NCBI RefSeq assembly: GCF_021401125.1
Contig: NZ_JACBFQ010000008.1
Span: 186,001 to 250,000, forward strand
DNA length: 64,000 nt
Source: Xanthobacter sp. NM-59
GTDB taxonomy: Bacteria; Pseudomonadota; Alphaproteobacteria; Rhizobiales; Xanthobacteraceae
Direction of reading: 5' to 3'
Shown here in pieces: positions 25,307 to 37,438 of the stretch (the stretch's first letter is position 1; the number at the start of each line of letters is the position of its first letter). The notes below the pieces were generated by a model, which saw only the letters and a program-made list of their open reading frames with translations, searched no databases and was not told the DNA's origin. A program made the position numbers and the translations under genes.

Positions 25307-26149
25307 TCAACCTCCGCTCTTGCGCCGGTAGAGCTGGGCATCAAGGTCGAGAACCTGGAACTTCTCGCGGGCGGCGCTGAACTGCAGGTTCTCGCGGGTG
25401 CCGATGCACAGGAAGCCGCCGCGCACCAAGCTGTCGGCGAACATGCCCAGCACCCGGTCCTGCAGCGGATTGGAGAAATAGATGAGCACGTTGCGGCACA
25501 AGATGAGGTGCGCTTCGCAGAACACCGCGTCGGTGACGAGATTGTGCTCGGCGAAGGTGACGTGGGAAATCAGCCGCTCGTCGAGTTTCAGGAAGTCGTA
25601 GCGCGCGTGGTAATAGTCGGAGAAGCTGAGCGCGCCGCCGCTGTCCAGGTAGCGGCGGGAGGCATCGCGCGCGTCCTGGAGGGGAAAGATGCCCTCCCGC
25701 GCCCGTGCCAGGGCGTCGGCCGAAATGTCGGTGGCGTAGATGCGCGCGCGCTCATAGAGCCCGGCTTCCATGAGCAGGATGGCGAGCGAGTACACCTCCT
25801 GCCCGTGGGCGCAGCCCGCCTGCCAGATGTTGATGGCCGGGTATGAGGAGAGGATGGGAAACACCTTCTCCTTCAAGGCCCGGAATACGTGCGGATCGCG
25901 AAAGAACTCCGATACCGGCACCGACAGGTTGGAGATGGCGTCGGCGACGCGATCGGGGTGATGCAGCAGCAGGTCCGTGAGCGCGCTGATGGTGGGCGCG
26001 CGGAACTGCGTCTGAAGATTGCGCACGCGGCGCGTGAGCGAGGCGCGGCTATAGCCCGAGAAGTCGTAGCCGTAGCGCCGGTCCAGCGCCGTCACGAACA
26101 GGTCGAGCTCCAGCTCTTCCAGGGCCAGAAGATCGTTGGGGTCGGTCAT
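25307..26149 (-). CDS. cheR: CheR-type protein-glutamate O-methyltransferase
   Basis: SAM-dependent methyltransferase of 280 residues. The N-terminal helical domain includes YDFSGYSRASLTRRV, and the linker motif VPVSEFFRDPHVF marks the family. The SAM site is IWQAGCAHGQEVYSLAILL, with ATDISADAL as the second SAM motif, and LILCRNVLIYFSN near residue 228 is the C-terminal signature. The ATG overlaps the hybrid-kinase stop by four bases. No pentapeptide-binding insertion can be judged by eye. Targets could be the kinase's own coiled coil or an MCP elsewhere. Confidence 0.92.
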   Translation of the reverse strand: MTDPNDLLALEELELDLFVTALDRRYGYDFSGYSRASLTRRVRNLQTQFRAPTISALTDLLLHHPDRVADAISNLSVPVSEFFRDPHVFRALKEKVFPILSSYPAINIWQAGCAHGQEVYSLAILLMEAGLYERARIYATDISADALARAREGIFPLQDARDASRRYLDSGGALSFSDYYHARYDFLKLDERLISHVTFAEHNLVTDAVFCEAHLILCRNVLIYFSNPLQDRVLGMFADSLVRGGFLCIGTRENLQFSAAREKFQVLDLDAQLYRRKSGG

Positions 26150-29100
26150 CGGGGCGGCAGCCAGGCGCGGATCATGGAGAGCAGCTTCGGCACGTCGATG
26201 GGCTTGGAGAGATAGTCGCTGGCGCCGGCGGCCAGGCACTTCTCGCGGTCATCCTTCATGGCCTTGGCGGTGAGGGCGATGATGGGCAGCTTGGCGAATT
26301 GCGGCCGCTTGCGGATCTCCTCCATGGCCTCGTAGCCGTCCATCACCGGCATCATGATGTCCATGAGCACGATCTCGAGATCCGGGTGAGTGTCCAGCTG
26401 GCTGACCGCCTTGGCGCCGTCCTGGGCCAGTGTCACCTCGATGCCCTTGCCGCGCAGCACCTTGGCGAGGGCGTAGATGTTGCGCATGTCGTCGTCGACC
26501 AGCAGCAGCCGGCGGCCCTTCAGGTCGCCGTCCGGGTCGTCGCCGAGGGCCTTCGCCTCCTGCCGCACCGAGTGCAGGAACAGGCTCACCTCGTCCATGA
26601 GCCGCTCGGGAGAGCGCGCGCCCTTGATGACGATGCTGTCGGTGAAGGCGCGCAGCTTCAGGCTTTCCTCGGGGGTGAGGTCGCGGCCGGAATAGACCAC
26701 CACCGGCACCTGCCGGCCGCTGGCGGCGATGCGCTCCAGAAGCTCGAAGCCGGACATGCCGGGCAGGCCGAGATCCAGCACCACGCAATCCACGCTCTCG
26801 CGGCCGATGAGCTCCAGCGCCTCCTCGCCGCTGCCGGCCTCCAGGATCTGCACATGCTCGCCGCCGATGAGCTTGCGCACGGCCAGGCGCGCGCCCGCAT
26901 CGTCGTCCACCACCAGCACCGAGCGCGGCTGGTTGAGGGAGAAATGAGTGAGGGTGGCGAGGGCGCCGCTGAGGTCTTCCGCGCTCACCGGCTTGGTAAG
27001 GAAGCCCACCGCGCCGAGGTCGCGCCCGCGCTTGGCCTCGTCGAGGGCGGAGACGAAGTGCACCGGAATGTGGCGGGTGGAGGCGTCCGCCTTCAGCCGC
27101 TCGATGACGGTCCAGCCGTCCATGCCGGGCAGCATCACGTCCAGCAGGATGCCGGTGGGCCGGTAGCGGCGGGCGAGGTCCAGCCCGCTCTCGCCGTCCA
27201 TGGCGGCGAGCACCTGATAGCCCTTGCGTCGGACTAGGTTCACCAGCGTGCGGGCGAAGGCGGGGTCGTCCTCCACCACCAGGATGGTGGTGCCGCCCTC
27301 CTTCAGGGCTTCGCGATCATCCTCCACCACCAGGGCGGGCCGCGGCCGGGGCGCGGGCATCACCGGCGGGCGGGCCGGGGCGGGGACCGGCGCGGGGCCC
27401 GCCACATCGGCGTGGTCTACCTCGCCGACGGGCAGGGTGACGCGGAAGGTGGAGCCCTGGCCGAGCTGGCTTTCCACCGTCACGTCGCCGCCCAGCAGGC
27501 CGGCCAGCCGCTGGGTGATGGCGAGCCCGAGGCCGGTGCCGCCGAACTGCCGGCGGGTGGAGGCGTCCACCTGCTCGAAGGCCTGGAAGATGCTTTCCTT
27601 CTTGTCCTCGGGAATGCCGATGCCGGTGTCGGTCACGCTCACCACCAGCTTGTCCCCGGCGCCGGGGGCGAAGGTGACGCTGACGCCGCCCTCGCTGGTG
27701 AACTTGAAGGCATTGGCCAGAAGGTTGTTGGTGATCTGCTCCAGCTTGCCGTCGTCGGTCAGGATATGGGCCGGCGCGTCGGGCTGCACGGTGACGGTGA
27801 AGTCGAGGCCCTTTTCCTGCGCCACATGGCGGAAGTTGCGCTCCATGCGGGTGGCGACGGCGCCGATGCTCACCGGCTCGTGCACCACGTCCATCTTGCC
27901 CGCCTCCACCTTCGAGAGGTCGAGGATGTCGTTGATGAGGCGCAGCAGGTTGGTGCCGGAAGAATGGATGATGCCGGCGGCTTCCACCTCGTCGGCGTCG
28001 AGGTGCTTGTTGTGGTTCTCGGACAAATCGTGGGCGAGGATGAGCAGGCTGTTGAGCGGCGTGCGCAGCTCGTGGGACATGTTGGCCAGGAACTGGGACT
28101 TGTACTGGTTGGCGCGGGCCAGCTCGTCGGCCCGGGCCTCGGCCTCCTGGTTGAGGGTCTCAAGCGCCGCCTTCTGCTCGGTCAGCTCCTCGGAATTGCG
28201 GCGCAGCCCGTCATTGGTGCGCTGGAGCTCCTCGGCCTGCACCCGCAGTTCTTCCTCGGAGGCGGCCAGCTTCTGCGACTGCTGCTGAAGCTGCTCGTTG
28301 GTGGCGCGCAGCTCCTCCTGCTGGGTGCGCAGCTCCTCCTCCGCCACCCGCAGCTCGGTGGTCTGGCGCTGGGTCTGCTCCAGCAGCTCCAGGGTGCGGA
28401 TGGCGCGCGAGAGGTTGTCGAGGGACAGGGCGATGACGGGCGCCGTGTCCTTCAGCAGGCGCTGGCGGGCGCCGGCGATGGGCTCGAAGCTCGCGAACTC
28501 GATGACGCCCAGTAGCCGATCCTTGTTGATGACGGGCACCGCCGCCACCGCCAGCGGCGGGGCCTCGCCGGTGCCGGAATGGATGCGGACATAGTCGCCG
28601 GGCACCGGGGAGAGCACGATCGGCCGGCGCTCACGGGCGCACTGGCCCACCAGCCCCTCGCCCAGCTTGTAGCTGGTGGACAGGTGGCGCCGCGCCTCAT
28701 AGGCATAGGTGCCGGTGAGGTTCAGCGTCCGGCTGGCGTCGTCGAAGGCGTAGAACACCCCCACCCCGGCATTGAGCCGCGGCGCCAGCTCCTCCAGGAG
28801 ATCGTTGGCGAAGGTGGAAAGGTCTTCCGCCTGCTGCAGCTTCTCGGACACCGCGGCGACGCCGGTCTTCACCCAGTCGCTCTCGTGAGTGTCCACCGCC
28901 ATGGCCTTGAACACCTTCAGGGCGCGGGCGATGGTGCCGACCTCGTCGCGCCGGTCGGCGAATGGAATCTTGATGCTCAAATCGCGATTGGCGATCTGCT
29001 CCATGTGGGAGGCGAGCTGCCGCAGCGGCCGGCTGATGAGGCGCGAGGTGATGAACAAGGCACCGATGCCGGCCGCAAGCGTCATGATGAGCGCGATGGC

Positions 29101-29784
29101 ATCGATGAACTTCAGCATGTTCTCGACACGCTCGAGCTGGTTGCGCGCCCCTTCCAGGCGCGCGGCGGCAAAGGAATCGATCTGCTCCAGGGTGCGCAGC
29201 AGGACGAAGCTGCCGTTCGCGCCCTGCTCGGCCTCCAGGAAGCGCCGCAGGGCGAAATTCTCGGCATCCGCCGAGGTGTCGCCGCGCTCGGTGAGGGCGA
29301 CCAGGGGCGCGGCGGAGTTCTCCGACCAGCGCTCGTTGATCTGCCCCGCCCGATCGGCCGCCGCGCGCATTTCTGGGGTGTCGGCGGTGGCCTGCTGGAG
29401 CGCCTCGATGGCGTCGGAGACGGCATCGTCCGCGCCTTCCAGGCGCTTGGCGAGGGTGGCCGGCGCGCTGAACGCGGCGTGCACCACTTCCAGCCGGCGC
29501 CGGTTGACCGCGCGCGTCGCCGTATTGGCAAGGGTGACCTCTCGCACCAGCATGTCGGACTGGGCCTGCAGGTCGTTGGCCACCTTCAGCGTCAGGCTGT
29601 TGGCGCCGAGCACCACCAGGAAGAACACCAGCAGGATGATGACCACCCCGCCGAACTTCCATTGCAGCGGCAGGTTCGCCAGCCAGGAGCTGTTCGAGGC
29701 GCTGGCGGGCGCCGAGGCCGATGCGGTGGTCGAGGTGGCCTCGGACGTTACGCCGGACGTTGCGTCGGACATGCGCTTCCCCAT
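26146..29784 (-). CDS. Hybrid sensor histidine kinase (HAMP-GAF-HisKA-HATPase-three receivers)
   Basis: Large membrane kinase of 1212 residues. TM1 is at about 45-62, then a helical periplasmic domain, TM2 at about 226-247, HAMP at 248-300 and a GAF domain at about 325-460. A long coiled coil (460-560) rich in EEL repeats follows. HisKA has FLANMSHELRTPLNSLL with the phospho-acceptor His571; the HATPase has ITNNLLANAFKFT, DTGIGIPEDKKE and GTGLGLAIT. Three receivers end the protein: REC1 (LLDVMLPGMDG), REC2 (VLDLGLPGMSG) and REC3 (LMDIMMPVMDG), each with its Asp. A second ATG at 29772 is possible. It heads the cheR-cheB-GGDEF operon. Confidence 0.92.
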   Translation of the reverse strand: MGKRMSDATSGVTSEATSTTASASAPASASNSSWLANLPLQWKFGGVVIILLVFFLVVLGANSLTLKVANDLQAQSDMLVREVTLANTATRAVNRRRLEVVHAAFSAPATLAKRLEGADDAVSDAIEALQQATADTPEMRAAADRAGQINERWSENSAAPLVALTERGDTSADAENFALRRFLEAEQGANGSFVLLRTLEQIDSFAAARLEGARNQLERVENMLKFIDAIALIMTLAAGIGALFITSRLISRPLRQLASHMEQIANRDLSIKIPFADRRDEVGTIARALKVFKAMAVDTHESDWVKTGVAAVSEKLQQAEDLSTFANDLLEELAPRLNAGVGVFYAFDDASRTLNLTGTYAYEARRHLSTSYKLGEGLVGQCARERRPIVLSPVPGDYVRIHSGTGEAPPLAVAAVPVINKDRLLGVIEFASFEPIAGARQRLLKDTAPVIALSLDNLSRAIRTLELLEQTQRQTTELRVAEEELRTQQEELRATNEQLQQQSQKLAASEEELRVQAEELQRTNDGLRRNSEELTEQKAALETLNQEAEARADELARANQYKSQFLANMSHELRTPLNSLLILAHDLSENHNKHLDADEVEAAGIIHSSGTNLLRLINDILDLSKVEAGKMDVVHEPVSIGAVATRMERNFRHVAQEKGLDFTVTVQPDAPAHILTDDGKLEQITNNLLANAFKFTSEGGVSVTFAPGAGDKLVVSVTDTGIGIPEDKKESIFQAFEQVDASTRRQFGGTGLGLAITQRLAGLLGGDVTVESQLGQGSTFRVTLPVGEVDHADVAGPAPVPAPARPPVMPAPRPRPALVVEDDREALKEGGTTILVVEDDPAFARTLVNLVRRKGYQVLAAMDGESGLDLARRYRPTGILLDVMLPGMDGWTVIERLKADASTRHIPVHFVSALDEAKRGRDLGAVGFLTKPVSAEDLSGALATLTHFSLNQPRSVLVVDDDAGARLAVRKLIGGEHVQILEAGSGEEALELIGRESVDCVVLDLGLPGMSGFELLERIAASGRQVPVVVYSGRDLTPEESLKLRAFTDSIVIKGARSPERLMDEVSLFLHSVRQEAKALGDDPDGDLKGRRLLLVDDDMRNIYALAKVLRGKGIEVTLAQDGAKAVSQLDTHPDLEIVLMDIMMPVMDGYEAMEEIRKRPQFAKLPIIALTAKAMKDDREKCLAAGASDYLSKPIDVPKLLSMIRAWLPPR

Positions 29785-29863
29785 GATGCTGCGACGGGCT
29801 CGGCCGGCAATGAAACAGGCAATCGGAAAAAAGTGCTGAAGCGACGGGGGAATTTCCCCGCGC

Positions 29864-32452
<2,589 letters not shown>

Positions 32453-32453
<1 letters not shown>

Positions 32454-32803
32454 TGGTCGGGCTCGAACCCCTGGACGCCCCGGAAGACGGGCGCGGCGCG
32501 CAAGATGGAGCGCAAGGCCGCGCGGCGGACCGGCTGGCCGCGGCGGCGCGCCAGGCGGCGGACCGGGCGCGGCGCGGGCGGGAGAATCCCGAGCCTTCCC
32601 TCGGCGCGCGGCTGGGGCAGATGGGCATTCTGGGCTGGACCATCGTGGTGCCCACCCTCATCGGCATGGTGGTGGGGCGCTGGCTCGACGGGGTGTTCCA
32701 TTCCGGCATCACGTTCGCCGCCGCGCTGCTCATGCTCGGGGCGGCGTTCGGCCTGTGGTCGGCCTGGCGCTGGATGCACCGGGCCGTGGGGAAGGACCAA
32801 TGA
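32453..32803 (+). CDS. atpQ: N-ATPase AtpQ (AtpZ/AtpI-like membrane protein)
   Basis: Small membrane protein of 116 residues specific to N-ATPase operons. A charged N-terminal region (1-50) is followed by two membrane helices: MGILGWTIVVPTLIGMVVGRWL and ITFAAALLMLGAAFGLWSAW, roughly residues 57-78 and 85-104. It belongs to the AtpZ/AtpI type of assembly or ion-handling proteins. The ATG overlaps the atpC stop (TGATG). Its sequence is poorly conserved, so the call rests mostly on its place between atpC and atpR. Confidence 0.85.
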
Positions 32804-33123
32804 GCATGCCGCTTTCCGCCTTCGTGTCGAACCTGCTGCCGGCTGTGCCTGAGCTCGGCCCCGTGTCGGGCGCGGCGGTCGGTCTCGGCGTGGGGCTCAT
32901 CGCCGGCGGGGCCTATTTCGCCTCGCTGTGGTGGAACACGCGTCTTTATCTGGAAGGCGGACGGGCACTGCTCGCCATATTGCTCCAGGTGGTGCGCTTC
33001 GCGCTGCTGCTGGTGGCGCTGGCGGCCTTGGCCCTGTTCGGCGCGCTGCCGCTGCTGATGGGGGCTGTGGGGCTGCTGATCGCCCGCACCCTGGTGGTGC
33101 GGCGGCTGGGAAGGATGGCCTGA
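32800..33123 (+). CDS. atpR: N-ATPase AtpR membrane protein
   Basis: Small hydrophobic protein of 107 residues with three predicted membrane helices: about 22-42 (AVGLGVGLIAGGAYFASLWW), 55-78 and 80-98. Polar residues near the middle (NTRLYLEGG) and the C-terminal ARTLVVRRLGRM fit AtpR proteins, which are found only in N-ATPase operons and may act with AtpQ in assembly or as a channel-like partner. It overlaps atpQ by four bases and atpB by one, so the whole set is translationally coupled. Confidence 0.85.
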   Translation: MSMPLSAFVSNLLPAVPELGPVSGAAVGLGVGLIAGGAYFASLWWNTRLYLEGGRALLAILLQVVRFALLLVALAALALFGALPLLMGAVGLLIARTLVVRRLGRMA

Positions 33124-33833
33124 TGCAATCGCCCCTCGCCATCGAGCCATTGTTCCATCTGGGGCCCGTGCCGGTGACCGAGCCGGTGGTGGTCACCTGG
33201 GGTATCCTTCTGGCCCTGGGAGGCGGCGCCTTTCTCGCCACCCGCCATCTCAAGCTGGTGCCCGGGCGCGGACAGGCGCTGCTGGAGGCTGTGGTGTCCA
33301 CCATCGACAGCCAGATCCGCGACACCATGCAGGTGGATCCGGCGCCCTATCGCGCGCTCATCGGCGGCATCTTCCTGTTCGTGCTCACCGCCAACTGGGT
33401 GTCGCTCATCCCCGGCCTGGAGCCGCCCACGGCCCATGTGGAGACCGACGCGGCGCTCGCCCTCATCGTGTTCGTGGCGACCATCGGCTACGGCATCAAG
33501 GCGCGGGGATTGGCGGGCTATCTGAAGACCTTCGCCGAGCCCACCTGGGTGATGATCCCGCTCAATGTGGTGGAGCAGATCACGCGCACCTTCTCCCTGG
33601 TGGTGCGCCTGTTCGGCAATATCATGAGCGGGGTGTTCGTCATCGGCATCATTTTGTCCCTGGCGGGGCTTCTGGTGCCCATTCCCCTGATGGCGCTCGA
33701 CCTGCTCACCGGGGCGGTGCAGGCCTATATCTTCGCGGTGCTCGCCACCGTCTTCATCGGCGCGGCGGTCAGCGAGGGCGAGGCGCCTGCCCCTCAAGCC
33801 CCTGCCCCACCGCAGAAGACGGAGGCGCCGTGA
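33123..33833 (+). CDS. atpB: N-type ATPase subunit a
   Basis: Stator membrane subunit forming the ion path with the c ring; 236 residues. Five or so membrane helices are visible. The essential arginine lies in FSLVVRLFGNIMSG near residue 160, and the last helix pair contains GAVQAYIFAVLATVFIG, with the conserved Gln and aromatic residues. NWVSLIPGLEPPTA is the family's second-helix block. The C-terminus has an Ala/Pro-rich extension (GEAPAPQAPAPPQK). It is followed by a 103-bp gap before atpE, the largest gap in the operon, with a purine-rich SD (GAGAAGGAGCG) at its end. Confidence 0.93.
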   Translation: MQSPLAIEPLFHLGPVPVTEPVVVTWGILLALGGGAFLATRHLKLVPGRGQALLEAVVSTIDSQIRDTMQVDPAPYRALIGGIFLFVLTANWVSLIPGLEPPTAHVETDAALALIVFVATIGYGIKARGLAGYLKTFAEPTWVMIPLNVVEQITRTFSLVVRLFGNIMSGVFVIGIILSLAGLLVPIPLMALDLLTGAVQAYIFAVLATVFIGAAVSEGEAPAPQAPAPPQKTEAP

Positions 33834-33936
33834 GGTCTGCGCCCCCTGCCCTCCCCCTTTCCTCCGCTATGTTCGCGAAACCCTTGCGGCGCCGGCGGCC
33901 CGCCGGGGCTCTCTTTGAGAAGGAGCGCTAGACGCC

Positions 33937-34185
33937 ATGGACAATCTCATCCAAGTGGTCTCCATCGCCGCGGCCGCCATGGCCGTGTCGTTCGGCGCCA
34001 TCGGCCCGGCGCTGGGCGAAGGGCGCGCGGTGGCGGCCGCCATGGACGCCATCGCCCGCCAGCCCGAATCCGCCGGCACCCTCTCGCGCACGCTGTTCGT
34101 GGGCCTCGCCATGATCGAGACCATGGCCATCTACTGCCTGGTCATCGCGCTCTTGGTGCTGTTCGCCAATCCGTTCGTGAAGTAG
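33937..34185 (+). CDS. atpE: N-type ATPase subunit c (rotor ring)
   Basis: Proteolipid of 82 residues forming the rotor ring. Helix 1 runs about residues 5-38, the polar loop is ARQPES at 40-45, and helix 2 is about 52-77. The ion-binding carboxylate is Glu61 in GLAMIETMAIY, followed by Thr62. At the position where sodium-type c subunits usually carry Gln in helix 1, this protein has Glu28 (GPALGEGRAV). Two acidic residues per hairpin and no ES pair leave Na+ versus H+ specificity open. The N-ATPase of Burkholderia pseudomallei has been reported proton-specific. Confidence 0.94.
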   Translation: MDNLIQVVSIAAAAMAVSFGAIGPALGEGRAVAAAMDAIARQPESAGTLSRTLFVGLAMIETMAIYCLVIALLVLFANPFVK

Positions 34186-34191
34186 CGGCCC

Positions 34192-34932
34192 ATGACCATC
34201 GACTGGTGGACGCTCGCGCTGCAGGCGATCAACGTCCTGGTCCTGCTCTTCATTCTCTCGCGCTTCCTGTTCCGCCCCGTGGTGGCCATGATGGCGGAGC
34301 GGCAGGCGGCGGCCACCCGCGACCTCGACGCCGCCCGCGCCGCCCGCAAGGCCGCCGAGGCCGAACAGGCCAAGGCCAAGACAGAGGCCGCCGCCATCGC
34401 CGCCGCGCGCAAGGACAAGCTGGACGCCGCCGCCACCGATGCGGAAGCGCAGAAAAAGGCCCTGCTCGCTGCCGCCCGGGCGGAGGTTGAGGCGCTGCGC
34501 AAGGGTGCGGAAGCCGAGATTTCCGCCGCCCGCGCCACCGCCGAGCGGGAGGATGCGGACCGCGCCAGCCATCTGGCGGTGGACATCGCCGCCCGCCTGC
34601 TCACCCGCGTGCCGGCGGAGGCGCAGGTTTTCCCCTTCATCGGCGATCTGGCGGACGGCGTGGCGGCGCTGCCCGAGGCCTCGCGCACCACCCTCGCAGC
34701 GGCGGAAGGCCCGCTCGCCCTCAAGGCCCCCCGCGCCCTCACCGAGGCGGAGGCGGATGCCTGCCGCACGAAGCTCGCTGCCGTGCTCGGCCGGCCGGTG
34801 ACGCTGGCGGTGGAGGTGGTGCCGGAGCTGATCGCGGGCCTGGAACTGGATGCGCCCCATGCGGTAGTGCGCAACACCTTCCGCGCCGACCTCGATCGCA
34901 TCCTGAAGGAGCTCACGCGCCATGGAGCATGA
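34192..34932 (+). CDS. atpF: N-type ATPase subunit b, apparently with a delta-like C-terminus
   Basis: Peripheral-stalk subunit of 246 residues, much longer than a typical b (about 160). Residues 8-27 are the membrane anchor ([20 protein letters not shown]). Residues 35-135 form a long Ala/Lys/Glu-rich helix. From about 150 a second domain resembles the delta subunit, ending [20 protein letters not shown] and [14 protein letters not shown], like the delta C-terminal region. No separate atpH exists in the operon, so a fused b-delta stator explains its absence. It starts six bases after atpE and overlaps atpA by 11. Confidence 0.9.
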   Translation: MTIDWWTLALQAINVLVLLFILSRFLFRPVVAMMAERQAAATRDLDAARAARKAAEAEQAKAKTEAAAIAAARKDKLDAAATDAEAQKKALLAAARAEVEALRKGAEAEISAARATAEREDADRASHLAVDIAARLLTRVPAEAQVFPFIGDLADGVAALPEASRTTLAAAEGPLALKAPRALTEAEADACRTKLAAVLGRPVTLAVEVVPELIAGLELDAPHAVVRNTFRADLDRILKELTRHGA

Positions 34933-36463
34933 TGCGCCCACTTCGGACGCGGCCCCCGCCGACTGGCTCGCCCGGGGCCGCCAAGCCGTCGCCCGCGCCG
35001 ACCTTTCCGTGGAAGCCGAGGCCATCGGGCGGGTGGAGGAGGTGGCGGACGGCATTGCCCGCGTCTCCGGTTTGCCCGACGTGCGGCTCGATGAGATCCT
35101 GAAATTCGAGGGCGGCCGCCTGGGCTACGCCTTGACCCTGGACGCCGACGCCATCGGCGCCGTGCTGCTGGACGATGCGGCCGGCATCGCCGCCGGCTGC
35201 AAGGTCACCGGTTCCGGCGAGGTGGTGCGGGTGCCGGTGGGCGAGGGGCTGCTCGGCCGCGTGGTGGACCCGCTGGGGCGTCCGCTGGACGGCGGCCCGC
35301 CCATTGCCGCGCAGGCGCTCCACCCCATCGAACCGCCGGCGCCCGCCATCATCGAGCGCGACCTCGTGAGCGCGCCGGTGGAAACGGGCGTTCTGGTGGT
35401 GGATTCCCTGTTCGCCTTGGGGCGCGGCCAGCGCGAGCTGATCATCGGCGATCGCGCTACCGGCAAGACGGCGGTGGCGGTGGATGCCATCATCAACCAG
35501 AAGAATTCCGACATCATCAGCGTCTATGTGGCGGTGGGCCAGCGCGCGAGCGCCGTGGAGCGGGTGATCGAGGCCATCAAGGCCCATGGCGCGCCCGAGC
35601 GCTGCATCTTCGTGGTGGCGGAGGCCTCGGCCGCACCGGGGCTGCAATGGATCGCCCCCTTCGCCGGCTTCACCATGGCCGAATATTTCCGCGACAAAGG
35701 CGGCCATGCGCTGATCGTGGTGGACGATCTCACCCGTCACGCCGCCACCCATCGCGAGCTTGCCCTCCTCACCCGCGAGCCGCCGGGGCGCGAGGCCTAT
35801 CCCGGCGACATCTTCTATGTGCATGCCCGCATGCTGGAGCGGGCAGCCAAGCTTTCGCCTGAGCTGGGCGGCGGCTCGCTCACCGCGCTGCCGGTGGCCG
35901 AGACGGACGCGGGCAATCTCTCCGCTTATATTCCCACCAATCTCATCTCCATCACCGATGGCCAGATCGTGCTCGATTCGCGCCTGTTCGCGGCCAATCA
36001 GCGGCCGGCGGTGGATGTGGGCCTCTCGGTCTCCCGCGTGGGCGGCAAGGCGCAGAAACGGGCGCTGCGCGATGTTTCGGGGCGGCTGCGGCTCGATTAT
36101 TCCCAGTTCCTGGAGCTGGAGATGTTCACCCGCTTCGGCGGCATTTCCGACACGCGGGTGAAGGCGCAAATCACCCGTGGCGAGCGCATCCGCGCTCTGC
36201 TCACCCAGCCGCGCTTCGCCAATCTGCGGCTGGTGGATCAGGTGGCCTTGCTGGCGGCGCTGGCCGATGGCGTGTTCGACGCGCACCCGCCGGAGCTCAT
36301 CCCCCTGCTGCGCGCGCGCCTGCCGGTCCATCTCGACCAGAATGGCGGGCCTGAGGTGGCGGAGCTCGCGCAGACGGGCCAGCTCAAGGACGAGACGCGG
36401 AAGAAGCTGACCGATTTGGTGCGGGGCTTGGCGGAGGATCTGGCCGGGGGGCTGCCGTCGTGA
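34922..36463 (+). CDS. atpA: N-type ATPase alpha subunit
   Basis: Non-catalytic nucleotide-binding subunit of 513 residues. The Walker A motif is [15 protein letters not shown] near residue 178, then [15 protein letters not shown] and [12 protein letters not shown]. The arginine-finger block is [17 protein letters not shown], close to residue 365. [16 protein letters not shown] is the alpha signature. The start overlaps atpF, and its stop overlaps atpG by four bases. N-terminal residues 1-25 would contact the stator's delta-like domain. Length and motifs are complete, so the subunit appears functional. Confidence 0.94.
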   Translation: MEHDAPTSDAAPADWLARGRQAVARADLSVEAEAIGRVEEVADGIARVSGLPDVRLDEILKFEGGRLGYALTLDADAIGAVLLDDAAGIAAGCKVTGSGEVVRVPVGEGLLGRVVDPLGRPLDGGPPIAAQALHPIEPPAPAIIERDLVSAPVETGVLVVDSLFALGRGQRELIIGDRATGKTAVAVDAIINQKNSDIISVYVAVGQRASAVERVIEAIKAHGAPERCIFVVAEASAAPGLQWIAPFAGFTMAEYFRDKGGHALIVVDDLTRHAATHRELALLTREPPGREAYPGDIFYVHARMLERAAKLSPELGGGSLTALPVAETDAGNLSAYIPTNLISITDGQIVLDSRLFAANQRPAVDVGLSVSRVGGKAQKRALRDVSGRLRLDYSQFLELEMFTRFGGISDTRVKAQITRGERIRALLTQPRFANLRLVDQVALLAALADGVFDAHPPELIPLLRARLPVHLDQNGGPEVAELAQTGQLKDETRKKLTDLVRGLAEDLAGGLPS

Positions 36464-37326
36464 CAGAACGGCTGATCGATGTCACCCAGCGCATCCGCAC
36501 GGTGCATCAATTGTCCGCCGTCATCAGCGCCATGCGCGGCATCGCCGCCGCCCGCGCGCGGGAGGCACGGGCCCAGCTCGACGGCATCCGCGCCTATGCG
36601 CGCACCATCGGCGAGGGCATCGGCCACGCTCTGGCTTTTCTGCCGCCGGGGCAGGGGGCGCCGGCGCATCCGGAAGGCGGGCACCACGGGCGGCTCGTCA
36701 TCGCCTTGTGCGCGGAACAGGGGTTCGCGGGGGCCTTCAGCGCCCATGTGCTGGATGCGGCCGAACGGGTGCGCGCGCGGGCGGCGGACCGGCCCTTCAC
36801 CCTCTTCATCGTGGGCGATCGGGGCCTGTTGGTGGCGGAGGAGAAGGGCCTCTCCTATGACTGGTCCGCGCCCATGATCGCCCATCCCGACGAGGCGCCT
36901 GCTTTGGCCAGCCGCGTGGTGGACGCGCTCTATGCCCGGCTGGAGGGTGGGCCGGAAGTGAGCCTGCTGCATGCTCTGCCGGGCGAGGGAGCCGCCCAGG
37001 TGGCGGAAAAGCGCCTGGTGCCGTTCGATTTCGCCCGCTTCCCCCTGGCCCGGCACGCGGTGCCGCCGCTGACCAACCTGCCGCCGGACCTGCTGCTGGC
37101 GCGCCTTGTGGAAGAATATGTGTTCACCGAGGTGGCGGAGGCGGTCATGCTCTCCTTCGCCGCGGAGAACGAGGCGCGCATGCGGGCCATGATCGCGGCC
37201 CGCGCCAATGTGGACAAGACGTTGGAAACTCTTGTCGCCCGCTCCCGCCAGTTGCGGCAGGAGGAGATCACCAACGAGATTGTGGAGCTGGCCGGCGGCG
37301 CGGCCGCGAGCGCCAGCCGCCAGTGA
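36460..37326 (+). CDS. atpG: N-type ATPase gamma subunit
   Basis: Central rotor shaft of 288 residues. The N-terminal helix is [20 protein letters not shown] and the C-terminal helix is around [20 protein letters not shown], the two strands of the coiled coil. The family's IRNTQKIT-type residues are replaced by RTVHQLSAV, which is typical for the divergent N-ATPase gamma. [19 protein letters not shown] corresponds to the SDRGLCGGFN region, again divergent. It is the last gene of the operon and a strong terminator follows 25 bases after its stop. Confidence 0.9.
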   Translation: MTERLIDVTQRIRTVHQLSAVISAMRGIAAARAREARAQLDGIRAYARTIGEGIGHALAFLPPGQGAPAHPEGGHHGRLVIALCAEQGFAGAFSAHVLDAAERVRARAADRPFTLFIVGDRGLLVAEEKGLSYDWSAPMIAHPDEAPALASRVVDALYARLEGGPEVSLLHALPGEGAAQVAEKRLVPFDFARFPLARHAVPPLTNLPPDLLLARLVEEYVFTEVAEAVMLSFAAENEARMRAMIAARANVDKTLETLVARSRQLRQEEITNEIVELAGGAAASASRQ

Positions 37327-37351
37327 GGGCAGGGGCTCCGGCGGATGGCAA

Positions 37352-37382
37352 AAAGGCCCCTGAGCTTTCGGCAGGGGCCTTT
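37352..37382. terminator. Intrinsic terminator closing the N-ATPase operon
   Basis: AAAGGCCCCTG (37352-37362) pairs perfectly with CAGGGGCCTTT (37372-37382) in an 11-bp stem with a nine-base loop. Flanking A and T runs suit termination in both directions, for atpG and for the converging MFS gene. Confidence 0.85.
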
Positions 37383-37438
37383 GGCCAAACCACGCGGTGT
37401 TCGAGCGAACACGCCCGGTCCGATAGCGGCCGATGGGG

